From: Emiliania huxleyi CCMP1516
Taxonomy: Eukaryota; Haptophyta; Isochrysidales; Noelaerhabdaceae
Direction of reading: 5' to 3'
Length of the DNA stretch: 64,000 nucleotides
Assembly: GCF_000372725.1 (NCBI RefSeq)
Contig: NW_005194698.1
Span: forward strand, 125,800 to 189,799
Shown piece by piece: positions 1 through 9,577 of the stretch. The notes under the pieces were generated by a model. It was not told the origin of the DNA. It saw nothing but the letters and a program-made list of their open reading frames with translations, and made no database searches. How positions within the stretch are numbered: the stretch's first letter is position 1; each line of letters begins with the position of its first letter. A program made the position numbers and the translations under genes.

Positions 1-567
1 ATCGCACGAGCAACTTTGCCTTTGGCACGAGCGTGCCAGCTCGTAGCGCTGCGTCTTCATCCTCCAACGGGCAGCGACCGGCTGAGTTTCGTCCCCGGCC
101 TTCGCCGGCACAAATCTTTGCGGCGTTGAACGCCAAGGCTGCCGCGGCAGTGGCTGCCAAGGCGGCATCAGCTGCCGAAGATAGCACCAGGCCGAGCGCG
201 CTCGCGCGCCGCTGCACGCGGCTGCCGCGGCCGCCATCTGTGCCAAGGCGACCGACGCTGCCGAGGAGAGCAGGCGGGCCGAGCTCGCTCGCGCGCCGCT
301 AGCATTTGAGCACTGGATAGGGTCGATCGATTCCGCATGGTACGGGACCCCTCCCTCCGATCGTCTCGCCCTCCCTCACTGGTGTGTTCATTGGGGGCGA
401 GAAACTCGCGGTTTGGCACTTCTGTTACATATTCTGTTAACAGGCATGTTGTTGGTAACTTGTTCAAGTTACTTGGAATCGCCGCATTTGTGTATGAACA
501 AACTTGCCGCGCATCAGAGACGTGCAACCGCCGCAGTCAACTTGCTTCCTTCGCCGTCGGCTGCGCG
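1..567. other. Window start, no confident gene
   Basis: A short open frame on the plus strand (33-302) is rich in Ala and Arg. It contains two diverged copies of a segment around the GCTCGCGCGCCGCT motif, near 196-215 and 284-301. It has no recognisable domain and could be the 3' end of a gene that starts before the window, or simply GC-rich sequence without stops. Nothing else between 1 and 567 can be supported. Confidence 0.3.
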
Positions 568-960
568 ATGGCGCCGCCCCATGATGACGTCGACTGTCCG
601 CCTACAGCCGAGACAGGCACCACGGCAAGGCGGAAGGAGCGGCGCCGCCAGCGCCAGCGGCGGGAGCAACGCGCCATTGATGCCGCCTTGGCGGCGGATC
701 GAGCTGCCAGACCAGGGTGGGTGCGCCGGACGGCCCGCCCAGAGCCGTGGCGCGTGCTGCTCGATGGCACGGTGCAGTTCAAGATGCGCCAGTGGCACGG
801 CACGTGGAGGTGGCTAGTCCACGAAGACTCGGGCTCAGAGACAGAAGGCATGACCACCGAGGTCGCGGATGAGCACTCGGTGTACATCGAAAGCCTGGGC
901 GGCCGGTACGTCTGGGATGAAGATCGCTCGTGCTGGAAGTGGACCGTATACGTCGACTAG
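568..960 (+). CDS. Hypothetical 130-residue basic protein
   Basis: The frame from the ATG at 568 to the stop at 960 encodes about 130 residues. An Arg-rich stretch (residues about 20-35) precedes a C-terminal part rich in Trp and acidic residues (PWRVLLDG, WHGTWRWLVH, CWKWTVYVD). The regular Trp spacing resembles a small folded beta domain, but I do not recognise the family. The open frame continues upstream to 337, so the start is a choice: the ATG at 568 begins the part with protein-like composition. It could be a single-exon gene or a terminal exon. Confidence 0.35.
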   Translation: MAPPHDDVDCPPTAETGTTARRKERRRQRQRREQRAIDAALAADRAARPGWVRRTARPEPWRVLLDGTVQFKMRQWHGTWRWLVHEDSGSETEGMTTEVADEHSVYIESLGGRYVWDEDRSCWKWTVYVD

Positions 961-1219
961 AGCACGTCCCTCCTCTGCTCCGTGCGCGCCTGACGCCCAG
1001 TCGACACACCTCCCGGTGTGCCCATGGCCTCCGCTGCAGTGGCAGTGCGGGCTGCAGGGGGCCCGGCCCTCAACGTGTGCCAGTGATGGCCCTAGGGAGG
1101 AGTGCGCTGAGGGCGGTACATTATAGATCCTGTGGCATGAGACTGTCCCGCTCGCCATGCGCCCGCGGCTGTGGTGTGGCGAGTGAGTGAACACACGAGA
1201 GAGGGGCATAACGAGCCGT

Positions 1220-1422
1220 AGAGCTCTAACCCGAACCTAACCCGAGACTAACCCGGCGCTAACCCGCGCTGCTCGGGGGGCATACGTTAGGACGGGTTAT
1301 CGCTGGGTTAGCGCCGGGTTAGCGCCGGGTTAGTGCCGGGTTATGGTAACCCATTCTGACCCGTGCTAACCCGTGCCGGGTTAGTGAGCACTAACCCGCG
1401 CTAACCCGCGCTTACCGAAGGA
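1220..1422. repeat. Cluster of CTAACCCG / CGGGTTAG repeats in both orientations
   Basis: About 200 bp are built from short degenerate copies of CTAACCCG, spaced by GCG or similar. The left part (1228-1270) reads CTAACCC, the middle (1293-1345) reads GGGTTAG, and the right part (1346-1420) mixes both. The block can therefore fold into GC-rich stems. The core resembles a degenerate telomere repeat, but the array is not a canonical TTAGGG run. The rest of 961-1547 shows no gene. Confidence 0.7.
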
Positions 1423-1477
1423 CTCACAAATCTCTCAGCTCGAAGCGGGAATTTATTTGTTTGGGGGGTGTTCGACA

Positions 1478-1507
1478 CTTGGAGCACTTGGAGTGCAGTC
1501 GGTAGCA
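1478..1507. repeat. Dispersed 29-bp repeat, copy 1
   Basis: The phrase ACTTGGAGCACTTGGAGTGC, followed by AGTCGGTA, occurs here about 40 bp upstream of the PDZ-like gene and again at 6789-6817. The copies are essentially identical although they lie 5.3 kb apart and in otherwise unrelated sequence. Confidence 0.6.
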
Positions 1508-1547
1508 CATCACAGGCGCCCAGCCGCCGCCGCCTGGCGCACACATA

Positions 1548-2282
1548 ATGCTCCCGCTGCTGCTCACCTCCCTCACGTCGCTGCTGTCAGCCTGGCGGCC
1601 GGTGCCGTCGCGCGGCGCTCGCTCTGCGCCGGCGGCGCTCAGCGTGCGCACCGCCTACGCGCGGAGCGTGACGCTCGCCAAGCCGCTCGGCATCGTGCTC
1701 GAGGAGCGCGACGGCGGCGGGGTGCGCTTCGACTCCTTCCAGGAGGGCGGCGCCGCCGCCGAGCAGGCCGCCGCGCTGGACATCGCTCCCGGCGACCGCC
1801 TCCTGGCGGTGGAGGGCGTCGACGTATCGCGGCGGGGCTTTGACGCGGTGATGGCCCTCCTCGTCGACGCCCCCTCGCCGCTGCGCCTCACCGTCGACGA
1901 CGGGCTCGACACGCTCGACATCACGCCCAACCTCGCAAAGTCGCTCTCCGCCGACGACGCGGCCGCCGCCGACCAGACAGTGCGCGTAGCGGTGCGCGAG
2001 ACGCGGCGCATCGTCGGCGCGAGCGGCGAGCTGCAGGCGAGCCTCGGCTCGCTGCTCCGCGTCGAGATTGTGCTCGGCGCGGGCGTGCGGCCGGACGGGC
2101 GCTGCCTCGTCCGCTTCTTCGGCATCTTCACCACCGACGGCGGCGCGTCGACCTACTCGTGCAACCTGAGCGCGACGGGGCGGAGGAGGGAGGACGGCAG
2201 CACCGAGATCCTGGCGCTGTCGGCGGCCAAGGACGAGGGGTGGGGGCAGACCATCGACTTGCGGAGGGACGCGGGGAGCTGA
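1548..2282 (+). CDS. PDZ-domain-like protein, probably organelle-targeted
   Basis: This is a single-exon gene of 244 residues. The first about 18 residues are hydrophobic (MLPLLLTSLTSLLSAW) and are followed by an Arg/Ser/Ala-rich stretch, as in a signal peptide plus transit peptide of a secondary plastid. Residues about 40-105 look like a PDZ domain: KPLGIVLEE, an IAPGDRLLAVEGVDVS segment typical of the PDZ core, then an FDAVMALLVDAPSPLRLTV strand. The C-terminal half (RCLVRFFGIFTTDG, GWGQTIDLRRD) is unassigned. It is probably a small plastid or secretory-route adaptor; the substrate is unknown. Targeting and function are inferred from composition only. Confidence 0.6.
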   Translation: MLPLLLTSLTSLLSAWRPVPSRGARSAPAALSVRTAYARSVTLAKPLGIVLEERDGGGVRFDSFQEGGAAAEQAAALDIAPGDRLLAVEGVDVSRRGFDAVMALLVDAPSPLRLTVDDGLDTLDITPNLAKSLSADDAAAADQTVRVAVRETRRIVGASGELQASLGSLLRVEIVLGAGVRPDGRCLVRFFGIFTTDGGASTYSCNLSATGRRREDGSTEILALSAAKDEGWGQTIDLRRDAGS

Positions 2283-2731
2283 CACGACACAGCCCCCTCT
2301 CTGAGTCGTCTCCGAGCGGTCGCGGCCTGTGTGTACGTTGTGTATCCACCGTAAATTAGTGTGTTCGGTTTGCATGTGCATAAACAAGTGCATCATCAAA
2401 CTTCAAAGGATCGACATGCACATGTACATCTGCATGTCCCTACCGTGTCGCGCAGCCGCACACGTGCTCTCCGACCACATCGCAGAGCCAGAGCCGGGCG
2501 CCGCGAGAGAGCGCAGGGGGGCAGCGTGTGGGTGCGCTTACACGTGATGGAGCCGGGATGCATCCCACAGGGCAACCAAGAGTGAGCCGATCTCGATCGC
2601 TGTCTATCCCGGCCACCAGCTCCTGGGCTAGGCTCATGAGCGAGGCCGCGCCGCCCGGGAGTCTGAGGCTACTAGAGGAAGGGGCGTTGGCTGGCTGTGG
2701 TGTGCCGTGCATCGCCCGCCCCTATCGGCTC
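2283..2731. other. Intergenic, no gene seen
   Basis: This is the space between the convergent ends of the PDZ-like gene (plus) and the small membrane protein (minus). A moderately AT-rich stretch lies at 2340-2440. I see no domain, tandem repeat or RNA gene. Confidence 0.4.
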
Positions 2732-3116
2732 TCACGGGCTGTTTGCGCCCGACTCCGGCGTGCCGATCTTGTCCATCGCGGCCGTCAGCTGAGCCTCGAT
2801 CTCGGGGGTCGTGTCGCCCCACCCGCCAGCGAACTTGGCCTCCCAAGACGGGCGGCGCTTGAGGGGAGCCTTTGCGCCCTGCGCGGCGACCACGGTGGTG
2901 GGCTCCGCCGTCGCCCAGATGCCGACCGCCAGCAGGGCGGCGGAGCCGGCGAGCGGGACCTGAGCAGAGGAGGAGATTGTGGGGTGGAGGAAATTAGGGT
3001 GGCGTCTCGCGGCGGGTTGCGGGGTGAAGAGTAGGGTGGGCTCTCGCGGCGCTGGGGGACGGGCGATGGGCCTGGATATCGGGGTTCTTGAGCGCGGCGA
3101 CAGCCTGGCGGAACAT
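2732..3116 (-). CDS. Small single-span membrane protein, two exons
   Basis: A frame starting at the ATG complement of 3116 (MFRQAVAALKNPDIQ) can be spliced across 2960-3071 (GC donor, AG acceptor). This joins it to VPLAGSAALLAVGIWA and a tail ending at the stop at 2732, giving about 80 residues with one hydrophobic span. The C-terminal half (WEAKFAGGWGDTTPEIEAQ) is polar. The size and layout resemble small subunits of mitochondrial or plastid inner-membrane complexes, but I cannot name it. Longer starts at about 3174 or 3275 remain possible. The 112-nt intron begins GCCCATCG and shows the GC-AG pattern seen throughout the window. Confidence 0.45.
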
Positions 3117-3384
3117 CTCACCTATCGGTGGGGGTCGGGCGCTGGGTAAGCGGGAGGGACCAGCGTCCATGTCTCTCATCGCCTTGCCTTTGTGATTGCT
3201 GAGTGTGTACTTGTTACGTGAAAACCCGCTGGGACCCGGACGCCAGCACACACGGCTAGATTTCATAGATTTCATGGCTGAGTGCGTGATGGTTAGTCAG
3301 CGAAGAGTTTTTATTTTCCTTTCGTCTCTGAGCACATCATCTACACCCTCCCTCAGGTTGGGCGTCGGCGTGATCAATCAACAC

Positions 3385-6360
3385 ATGGAGGCGGAGGCGG
3401 CACAACGAGGCGCCGCCCTTTTGGCCGAGACTGGTTTTCTCATGTCAAAGTTGAAGCCGCGGTTGCCCATGTCAACAGGCGAGTACGTCGGCGCCCCGCT
3501 ACGCAGCGCGCCGCTCTCCAACCTCACGCCGCCGCTCACGAGCGCCGTCGCTACCAACTCGCTCATCCGGGCGCCGACACACCGCGCCGCGATCCACGAC
3601 CTGCTCAACCGGCCGTCCTCGTCACGCGCGGCACTCGTTGTGCACTGGGTGAGCAAAAGAATTCTCCACCACGTTGGGAGAGAAGCGACTAGCACATCAA
3701 GAGTGACGGACCCGACGGGCGCACAGTAGGATCCGAGCCTGCCCACGTGCCGCTGTGATGACGCCTTTTGAGAGAGGACCCCCTGTTGCGTGTAGCTCAT
3801 CCTCGGCGCGATCCTCGTCTCCACCCTCTGCTTTGTCCTCCAATCCGAGCCGGCGATGGCGTCGTGGCCCGGCTGGCGGCTCATCGACGCGCTGGTCGCT
3901 GTCGGCTTCACGGCAGAGTACATCACTCGCATCATCGTCGCCCCCGACGGGCGTGGCGACGAGGCGGCGGAGGAGGACGGGCGGAGGCCGCAGCCCGCGC
4001 CCTCCCCAACTGGGCGGTTGCCGGCTCATTCCGATGACCTGCCCGTGGCCACACCCTATAGGCAGCCGCCTCCCGCGTCCGCCTGCCAGGCGAGCTGCAG
4101 CCTTACGAGGCGAGGCGCGAGGAGTCACTTCTCATTGAGCCCTCTCCTCCACTCTCCATGGGTGGCAGGCGCGGCTGCGCCTCGCCAAGCAGCCGATGAT
4201 GGTCATCGACCTCGCGGCGATCCTCCCCTTCTGGATCGGCCTCGTCCTCTTCTTCCTCCCGCAGGCACGCCCGAGACGCGTCCGAGACACTCCGAGGCAC
4301 TTCCGAGACTCCTCCGAGGCACCTCCCACCGCCCACCAGGCCCTCCCCGCGATGGCCCGCGGTCTCCGCCCAGCGAGCAGTGCACACTCCTTAGTTCGCC
4401 AGCCCGCCAGGCTTTCCTGGCGATGGTCCGCGTGCTGCGCCTCGTCTAACCCTAACCCTAACCCTAACCCTAACCCTAGGCTTTCCTGGCGATGGTCCGC
4501 GTGCTGCGCCTCGTCCGCATCCTTCGGCTGCTCCGCTTCGCAAAAGAGTCCTCCGAGCTGCAGGCCCGAGATCCGCCGAGATCAGGCCAGATCCGCCGAG
4601 ATCAGGCCAGATCCGCCGAGTTCAGGACAGATCAGGACAGATCAGGACAGATCAGGCGAGATCAGGCGAGAGGTTGGCGCGTCCGCCGCTGCTTCCCGGC
4701 TGCATCGCGGCTACCTCTCGGCTACCCCTCGCCCGCCTCCCCGCCTCTCGCAAGGCCCTCGCCGCGTGCGTCCGCCGCTGCTTGCCCGCGCTGCGGCTGC
4801 TTCTCTTCTTCCTCATGCTGCAGAACCTGGTCCTGGGAGGGTTCGTCTTCCACGCGGAGGCGCGGGTACGATCTCGGCGCATCTCGGCCCGCCTGTTCTC
4901 ATCTCGTCTCGGCTACGCGTTGCGCTTTCCGAGACGCTTCCGAGACGCTTCCGAGACGCTTCCGAGACATTTCCGAGACGCTTCCGAGACATTTCCGAGA
5001 CGCTTCCGAGACATTTCCGAGACGCTTCCGAGACGCTACCGAGACATTTCCGAGACAGAGCGCCTTCTGTCAAGAGGACAGCGTACCGCGATCCTCGCCG
5101 TCAGGCGGGCGCCTTCGTGGCGGGCGGCTCGCCCGGCGGCGGCGTGTGGGTGGGCGGGCCGGGGCGGTACGGCGTGCGAGTCTCCCCCCCCCCCCCCCCA
5201 GCTGGCGACTCGTGAGTAGGTGGCCGGGGCGGAGTGCGAGGGCCGCGTCGAGCCAGGCGGGGAGGAGGAGGAGGAAGGGGAGTGCCGCTTGGCGCCCTTC
5301 CAGTCGGTGCACCTCGGCCGCACCTCGGCCGCACCTCGGCCGCACCTCGGCCGCACCTCGGCCGCACCTCGGCCGCACCTCGGCCGCACCTCGGCTGCAC
5401 CTCGGCCGCACCTCGGCTGCAGGTGCGTGACGGGATTTGGTGGGCGCTGGTCACGGTGACGACGGTGGGGTATGGCGAGCTGAAGCCGAGATGTGCCCGA
5501 GATGTGCCCGAGATGTGCCCGAGAGTAGTAAGGCTGGCGGACTGGACTGGCTGAGCGCAGGCGATCTCGTGCCTCTCTCGACGGCGGGCCGGCTCGTGGG
5601 GGCGATGGCGATGCTGACCGGCGTGGTCGGCCTCTCCTCCATCATCTCGATCATGACTCAGGAGAGGGCTCGCACGGCTCCTTCCCAGGACACTTCCCGG
5701 ACACTTCCCGGACACCGCGGCGACACGGCCGTCCAGACGCCTCGCCGCCCCCCCACACACCACCCCGCGGCAGAGAGCACGGCAGAGAGACCGCTCGTGG
5801 TTGACTCGGCTCACCCACCCTTGCTTGGCGGCTACTTCGCAGGAGATGGGCTGCTGCCGCGACCCAGAGACCGGCCGCTTCTCGCACCGCCCCTCCGCCA
5901 CGCCGCCGTCGGTAGTAGGACTGGCGGGTCCAACCCGCTCCTCCTCGCCCCGTCCCGGACCCTTCTCGGAGCCCTTGCCCGTAGGCGCGCGCCAACGGGT
6001 CTACCCCGCCCCTCCTCGCCGCGACCATTCCGCCAACCAGCTGCGGCGGCGGCGGCGGCGACGGGGGCGGTGCGGCGCAGCTCCACGCGCTTGAGCAGCG
6101 GCGAGCGCGGCTCGAGCGGCTCCCCCGTAGGAAGTCGGTCCGAGGGAGCACGGCGGACTTTGCTTGCCGATAGGCTAGCGCGGCTCGAGCAGCTCCTCAC
6201 TTCGGTCGACAGGCGGCTGCAGGACGCCGCTGCAGCCAGCCAGGAGCAGGACCTCCCCGCGGCCGCGGCGGCCAGCGCCGCTCGGCCCCCGCCAACAGCG
6301 GCGGAGGCGGCGGCGGAGGCCGCGTTCCCCACCGCTCACTTGCCGGTAGATCAGTTTTAA
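3385..6360 (+). CDS. Voltage-gated potassium channel (Kv-type, six-TM)
   Basis: Nine exons restore a Kv channel. Exons: 3385-3648 (cytosolic N-terminus), 3796-3963 (S1 ILGAILVSTLCFVL and S2 FTAEYITRIIV), 4169-4264 (S3 MVIDLAAILPFWI), 4480-4563 (S4 with Arg at every third position, VRVLRLVRILRLLRF), 4755-4859 (S5), 5220-5306 and 5423-5474 (pore, WWALVTVTTVGYG), 5561-about 5660 (DLVPLSTAG and S6), then 5843-6360 with a coiled-coil-like tail (DRLARLEQLLTSVDRR). The filter TVGYGD appears only when the GC-AG intron 5475-5560 is removed. The filter predicts K+ selectivity, and the S4 charges predict voltage sensing in a membrane. The last exon may hold one more intron near 6150. Six of the eight introns appear to use GC donors. 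Confidence 0.8.
4265..4479 (+). repeat. Kv intron with exon copy and telomere-type filler
   Basis: The intron ends with a copy of the next exon's start (GCTTTCCTGGCGATGGTCCG..., first copy at 4411-4448). Five CCCTAA repeats (4445-4478) and the acceptor TAG follow. The true exon copy then begins at 4480 with the same roughly 38 bp. Skipping both leaves the S4 segment in frame with S3. Confidence 0.8.
4564..4674 (+). repeat. Tandem CCGAGATCAGGCCAGAT-type repeat inside a Kv intron
   Basis: Short tandem units related to GATCCGCCGAGATCAGGCCA, and later to GATCAGGACA, fill the first part of the intron after S4. The intron begins GCCCGAGAT directly after the CAG ending the exon. The repeats are non-coding filler. 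Confidence 0.7.
4926..5057 (+). repeat. 11-bp tandem repeat (CGAGACGCTTC / CGAGACATTTC) in a Kv intron
   Basis: About a dozen 11-bp units alternate between GCTTC and ATTTC forms. They lie in the 360-bp intron 4860-5219 between S5 and the pore exons. The unit length is not a multiple of three, and all frames read through as Arg/Phe-rich strings, which argues against coding. Confidence 0.75.
5307..5422 (+). repeat. 11-bp tandem repeat (CACCTCGGCCG) filling a GT-AG intron
   Basis: The intron between the pore-turret exon (ends CAGTCG) and the pore exon (starts GTGCGTGAC) consists almost wholly of ten CACCTCGGCCG units. It starts GTGCACC and ends TGCAG. Removing it gives FQSVRDGIWWALVTVTTVG, a normal Kv pore helix. 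Confidence 0.75.
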
Positions 6361-7099
6361 GGTTCGGGGCGGCGACGACCGCGGACGACATGGCGTCAAA
6401 GTTTTAGCACGAAAGGAATCGGAGAGCCAGAGGCGCGCGCGCCGGAGGCCGAGGCGCCGGCAAGCGCAGGGCTCGCGGGTAGAGTAGGAATTCATAAGGA
6501 GACAGGAGAGGGAAAGGTGGGTTAAGACATTCCGTTAGCGGGAGTTCGCGCTACGCAGCGGTGCTGGCTGCTGGGCTGGAGCCTCCACGGTGGAGCTGGC
6601 GGCAGCTGCGCGGGACCCGCGGGCCGACATACACACGGTCGAAATTTTCTTCTAATACGCGCGAGTGGTGAAACTGGTATTCTTCTACTGTTAGCGCCAG
6701 TGCGCGCCAGTCCCGTGCCCAGTGTCGGAGGAAGAGTTAGTTCGAAAATTCTTCTACCCGGGTCGAACCTGTGTGTCGGCGAGAGAGCACTTGGAGCACT
6801 TGGAGTGCAGTCGGTAACCTCACATCCACGATCCAGGGCCGAGGTGCGAGGTCCGAGGAGCTAAGAAGCTCACCCCGCGGGCCGGATGATCGGGATCGGG
6901 TTGCGGGCTAGAGAGCCCTAGCCCCGGGGGTGCGCGGGTTCTGTTTGTTGAGCACTTGGAGCACCTTGCCACTGCGGGACGCGGCCACGAAAGGTGTGCA
7001 GACCCCAGTTCCGGCGGACGCAGCGAGCGTCGGGACTCCGTCCCAGCAAACGAAGTCTTCCTCGTGGGCTCCACGGCCCGGATCGCGAGCTCGATCGAT
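6361..7099. other. Intergenic, contains second copy of the dispersed 29-bp repeat
   Basis: No gene is supported here. The phrase TTGGAGCACTTGGAGTGCAG plus TCGGTA (6789-6817) repeats the one at 1478-1507. A related truncated copy (GAGCACTTGGAGCACCTTG) lies near 6951. Confidence 0.5.
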
Positions 7100-7858
7100 A
7101 CGCGACGCGCTCGGCCTCCGCTGGCGGCTGCCGCAAGAGCGGCTGGCTCACGGCAGCGTCTCGCCGGTTGCCGGATAGGAGAGTACAGAACGTCTGGAGT
7201 GTAACTGTGTACGTGAGATCGGTTTTGATAACAAGCACGGTCGATCCGTCAAAGCGATACACTCGTTCCTATCTCGCTGGAGGGCTGGCACGGAGCTCTG
7301 TGCCGACAAACAGGAAGAGCCGAGCGGCAAGAAGGGCTCGATGGGGAGCGAGAAGCGTCAGAAGAGCTTGAGGTGTAACCTGAAGTCCGTCGTGACGCTC
7401 TTGTTTCCGCCCAGGTTTGACCGCGCAGCTTCCAAAACTCGACGATATCTTCCGGAAAGACTGAACATCCCGCAGAGCGGCAGCATGAGAGGCGCAGAGA
7501 GGCTGCGAGTGCTCGACGAGTCTTGCGAGCTGCGCGTTCAAACCTGGGGGGAACCGACCGCATCAGGGTGGACTTCCGAAACCTCCGTGAGCACGTTTGA
7601 CGGTTCTCGCTCCCCATCGAGCCCTTCTTGCCGCTCGGCTCTTCCTGTTTGTCGGCACAGAGCTCCGTGCCAGCCCTCCAGCGAGATAGGAACGAGTGTA
7701 TCGCTTTGACGGATCGACCGTGCTTGTTATCAAAACCGATCTCACGTACACAGTTACACTCCAGACGTTCTGTACTCTCCTATCCGGCAACCGGCGAGAC
7801 GCTGCCGTGAGCCAGCCGCTCTTGCGGCAGCCGCCAGCGGAGGCCGAGCGCGTCGCGT
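7100..7858. mobile_element. 760-bp imperfect palindrome (foldback/MITE-like element)
   Basis: The outer arms 7100-7360 and 7597-7858 are near-perfect inverted repeats of about 260 bp. The same translated phrase therefore reads on the minus strand at 7148-7330 and on the plus strand at 7628-7810. Toward the centre (about 7479) the arms stay recognisable but diverged, for example CCCAGGTTTGACCGCGCAGC against the reverse of GCTGCGCGTTCAAACCTGGG. The only open frames are mirror images of each other, and no transposase is seen. The structure fits a foldback element or an inverted duplication. I did not find a clear target-site duplication. Confidence 0.75.
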
Positions 7859-8054
7859 GAGTTGAAATCGATGTGGCGAGTCGACCGCCAGTCCGCACGA
7901 TGGCACTGCGACCGCGGCGGCTGCCGGCGAGGGCAGCAGCGGCGCGCGCGAGGCGGCACGTAATCGGGTCCGAAGTCCGGACCCGATTTGGGGTCTACAC
8001 ACCTTTTCCCCCAGAGGCTTAGTCTGCTTTTTGTGTGCACTCAATCTTCTCTCT

Positions 8055-8840
8055 TCTGCCCTCAGATCTAGGCATCCCTGAGGGTGGCCTGGACCGTCAG
8101 GCAAATATCCTAAGCCAAATATCCTGAGATTATGTCCTGAGACCAATCCTGAGAAAATATCCTGAGAAAATTTCCTAAGCCAATTTCCTGAGCCAAATAT
8201 CCTGAGACCATATCCTGAGGCAAATATCCTGAGACCATATCCTAAGTTAAATATCTAAGGGAATATCCTAAGCCAAATATCCTGAGACAATTTGCTAAGC
8301 CAAATATCCTAAGACAATATCCTGAGACAATATTCTTAGCCAAATATCTAAGACAAGATATATTCTTAGCCGAATATCTAAGACAATATTCTAAGACAAT
8401 ATCCTGAGACAATATTCTTAGCCAAATATCTAAGACAATATTATCTAAGACAATATTCTAAGACAATATCCTGAGACAATATTCTTAGCCAAATATCTAA
8501 GACAATATTCTAAGAATATCCTGAGACAATATTCTTAGCCAAATATCTAAGACAATATTCTAAGACAATATCCTGAGACAATATTCTTAGCCAAATATCT
8601 AAGACAATATTCTAAGACAATATCCTGAGACAATATTCTTAGCCAATATTCTGAGACAAATATCCTTAGCGATTGATCTTGGAGAGTCGCCTTAGAAATT
8701 ATCCTAGAAATATCCTTAGAAAATATCCTTAGAAATATCCTTAGAAATTTTCCTTAGAATTCTCCTTAGGAAATATCCTTAGAGATTACCCTGAGGAATA
8801 CCCCTTAGGGAATATCTAAGGGTTATACTTAGGAGTCGAT
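8055..8840. repeat. AT-rich satellite of ATATCCTGAG / ATATTCTTAG units
   Basis: About 780 bp of degenerate tandem sequence is built from CCTGAG, CCTAAG, CTTAG and TCTAAG cores separated by ACAATAT or CCAAATAT. Larger units of about 65 bp (GACAATATCCTGAGACAATA plus TTCTTAGCCAAATATCTAA) repeat nearly exactly between 8380 and 8650. The cores are palindromic or near-palindromic. The AT content contrasts sharply with the GC-rich surroundings. There is no coding potential. Confidence 0.85.
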
Positions 8841-9577
8841 TTCGGCGTCGAAAAATGGCGGAAGGAGCACGTGGGCACTAGTTATGGACGAAAGTGCAAT
8901 TTGTTCACAGCATGTAGATGTGAATGCGTTCCCAGTACCATTTGGGGCAAGTCTCAAGCGATGGTGCCAGAATCAGACCTCATCTTCACGCCAGTGATGC
9001 GGTTGATCACGCGAGTCGATCGACACGTCTTCGCCGCTCTTTCACCGACGCCCACAGCGCCAGCCAGTGTCGCGACGTGCCGCTGCCAAGAACGACACTG
9101 TGCTCTGAGGATTCGCCGCACATCGAAGGAATCAGAAGCGCGCCTTCGTGGATCTTTGTGTGTCGGGACAGGCGCTGAGGTTTGTGTCTCCTCTCGTCAT
9201 CCTCCGCTGGCGTTTCGACACTGTGACAGCGGCAGCGCTGTGGCTTTGACGCTTCGGCTGCTTGCAATCGCAGCCACCGCACTCCCGTCGCTGCCTTCCT
9301 GTTGCCTGCAGTGGCACGCTGCGGAGTCTCCCTGTCTCGGCAGTACTGGTCGGCGTCTTGTCCTGTCGTCACCCTCGCGTCGCCGCCGTGGTCCGGCGCG
9401 GCGGTCATCCGGACAGAGTGTATCCCTCAGTGAGCCGACTCGCGACCCGCACTGCATGAGGGCAAGAAAAGCCGAGCCGTGCCACCGTCCTGCTCCCCCC
9501 TTTTGCATGTCTTTTTACGTGAGAGCATTCTGCTAAAAAAGAGGTAAACCAGAGTACTCTCCACTCTTCGCTACTAC
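8841..9577. other. No confident gene; one long plus-strand ORF of doubtful status
   Basis: An open frame at 8871-9536 (221 codons) encodes a Cys/Arg/Ser-rich string without a recognisable domain. Its opposite strand is equally open. I see no splice pattern or homology that supports it. Confidence 0.3.

Noticed and set aside
4443..4479. CCCTAA run as a chromosome end or fused telomere
   Set aside because: Only five or six units, inside a gene, flanked by exon copies and joined by in-frame splicing. The same is true at the other sites.
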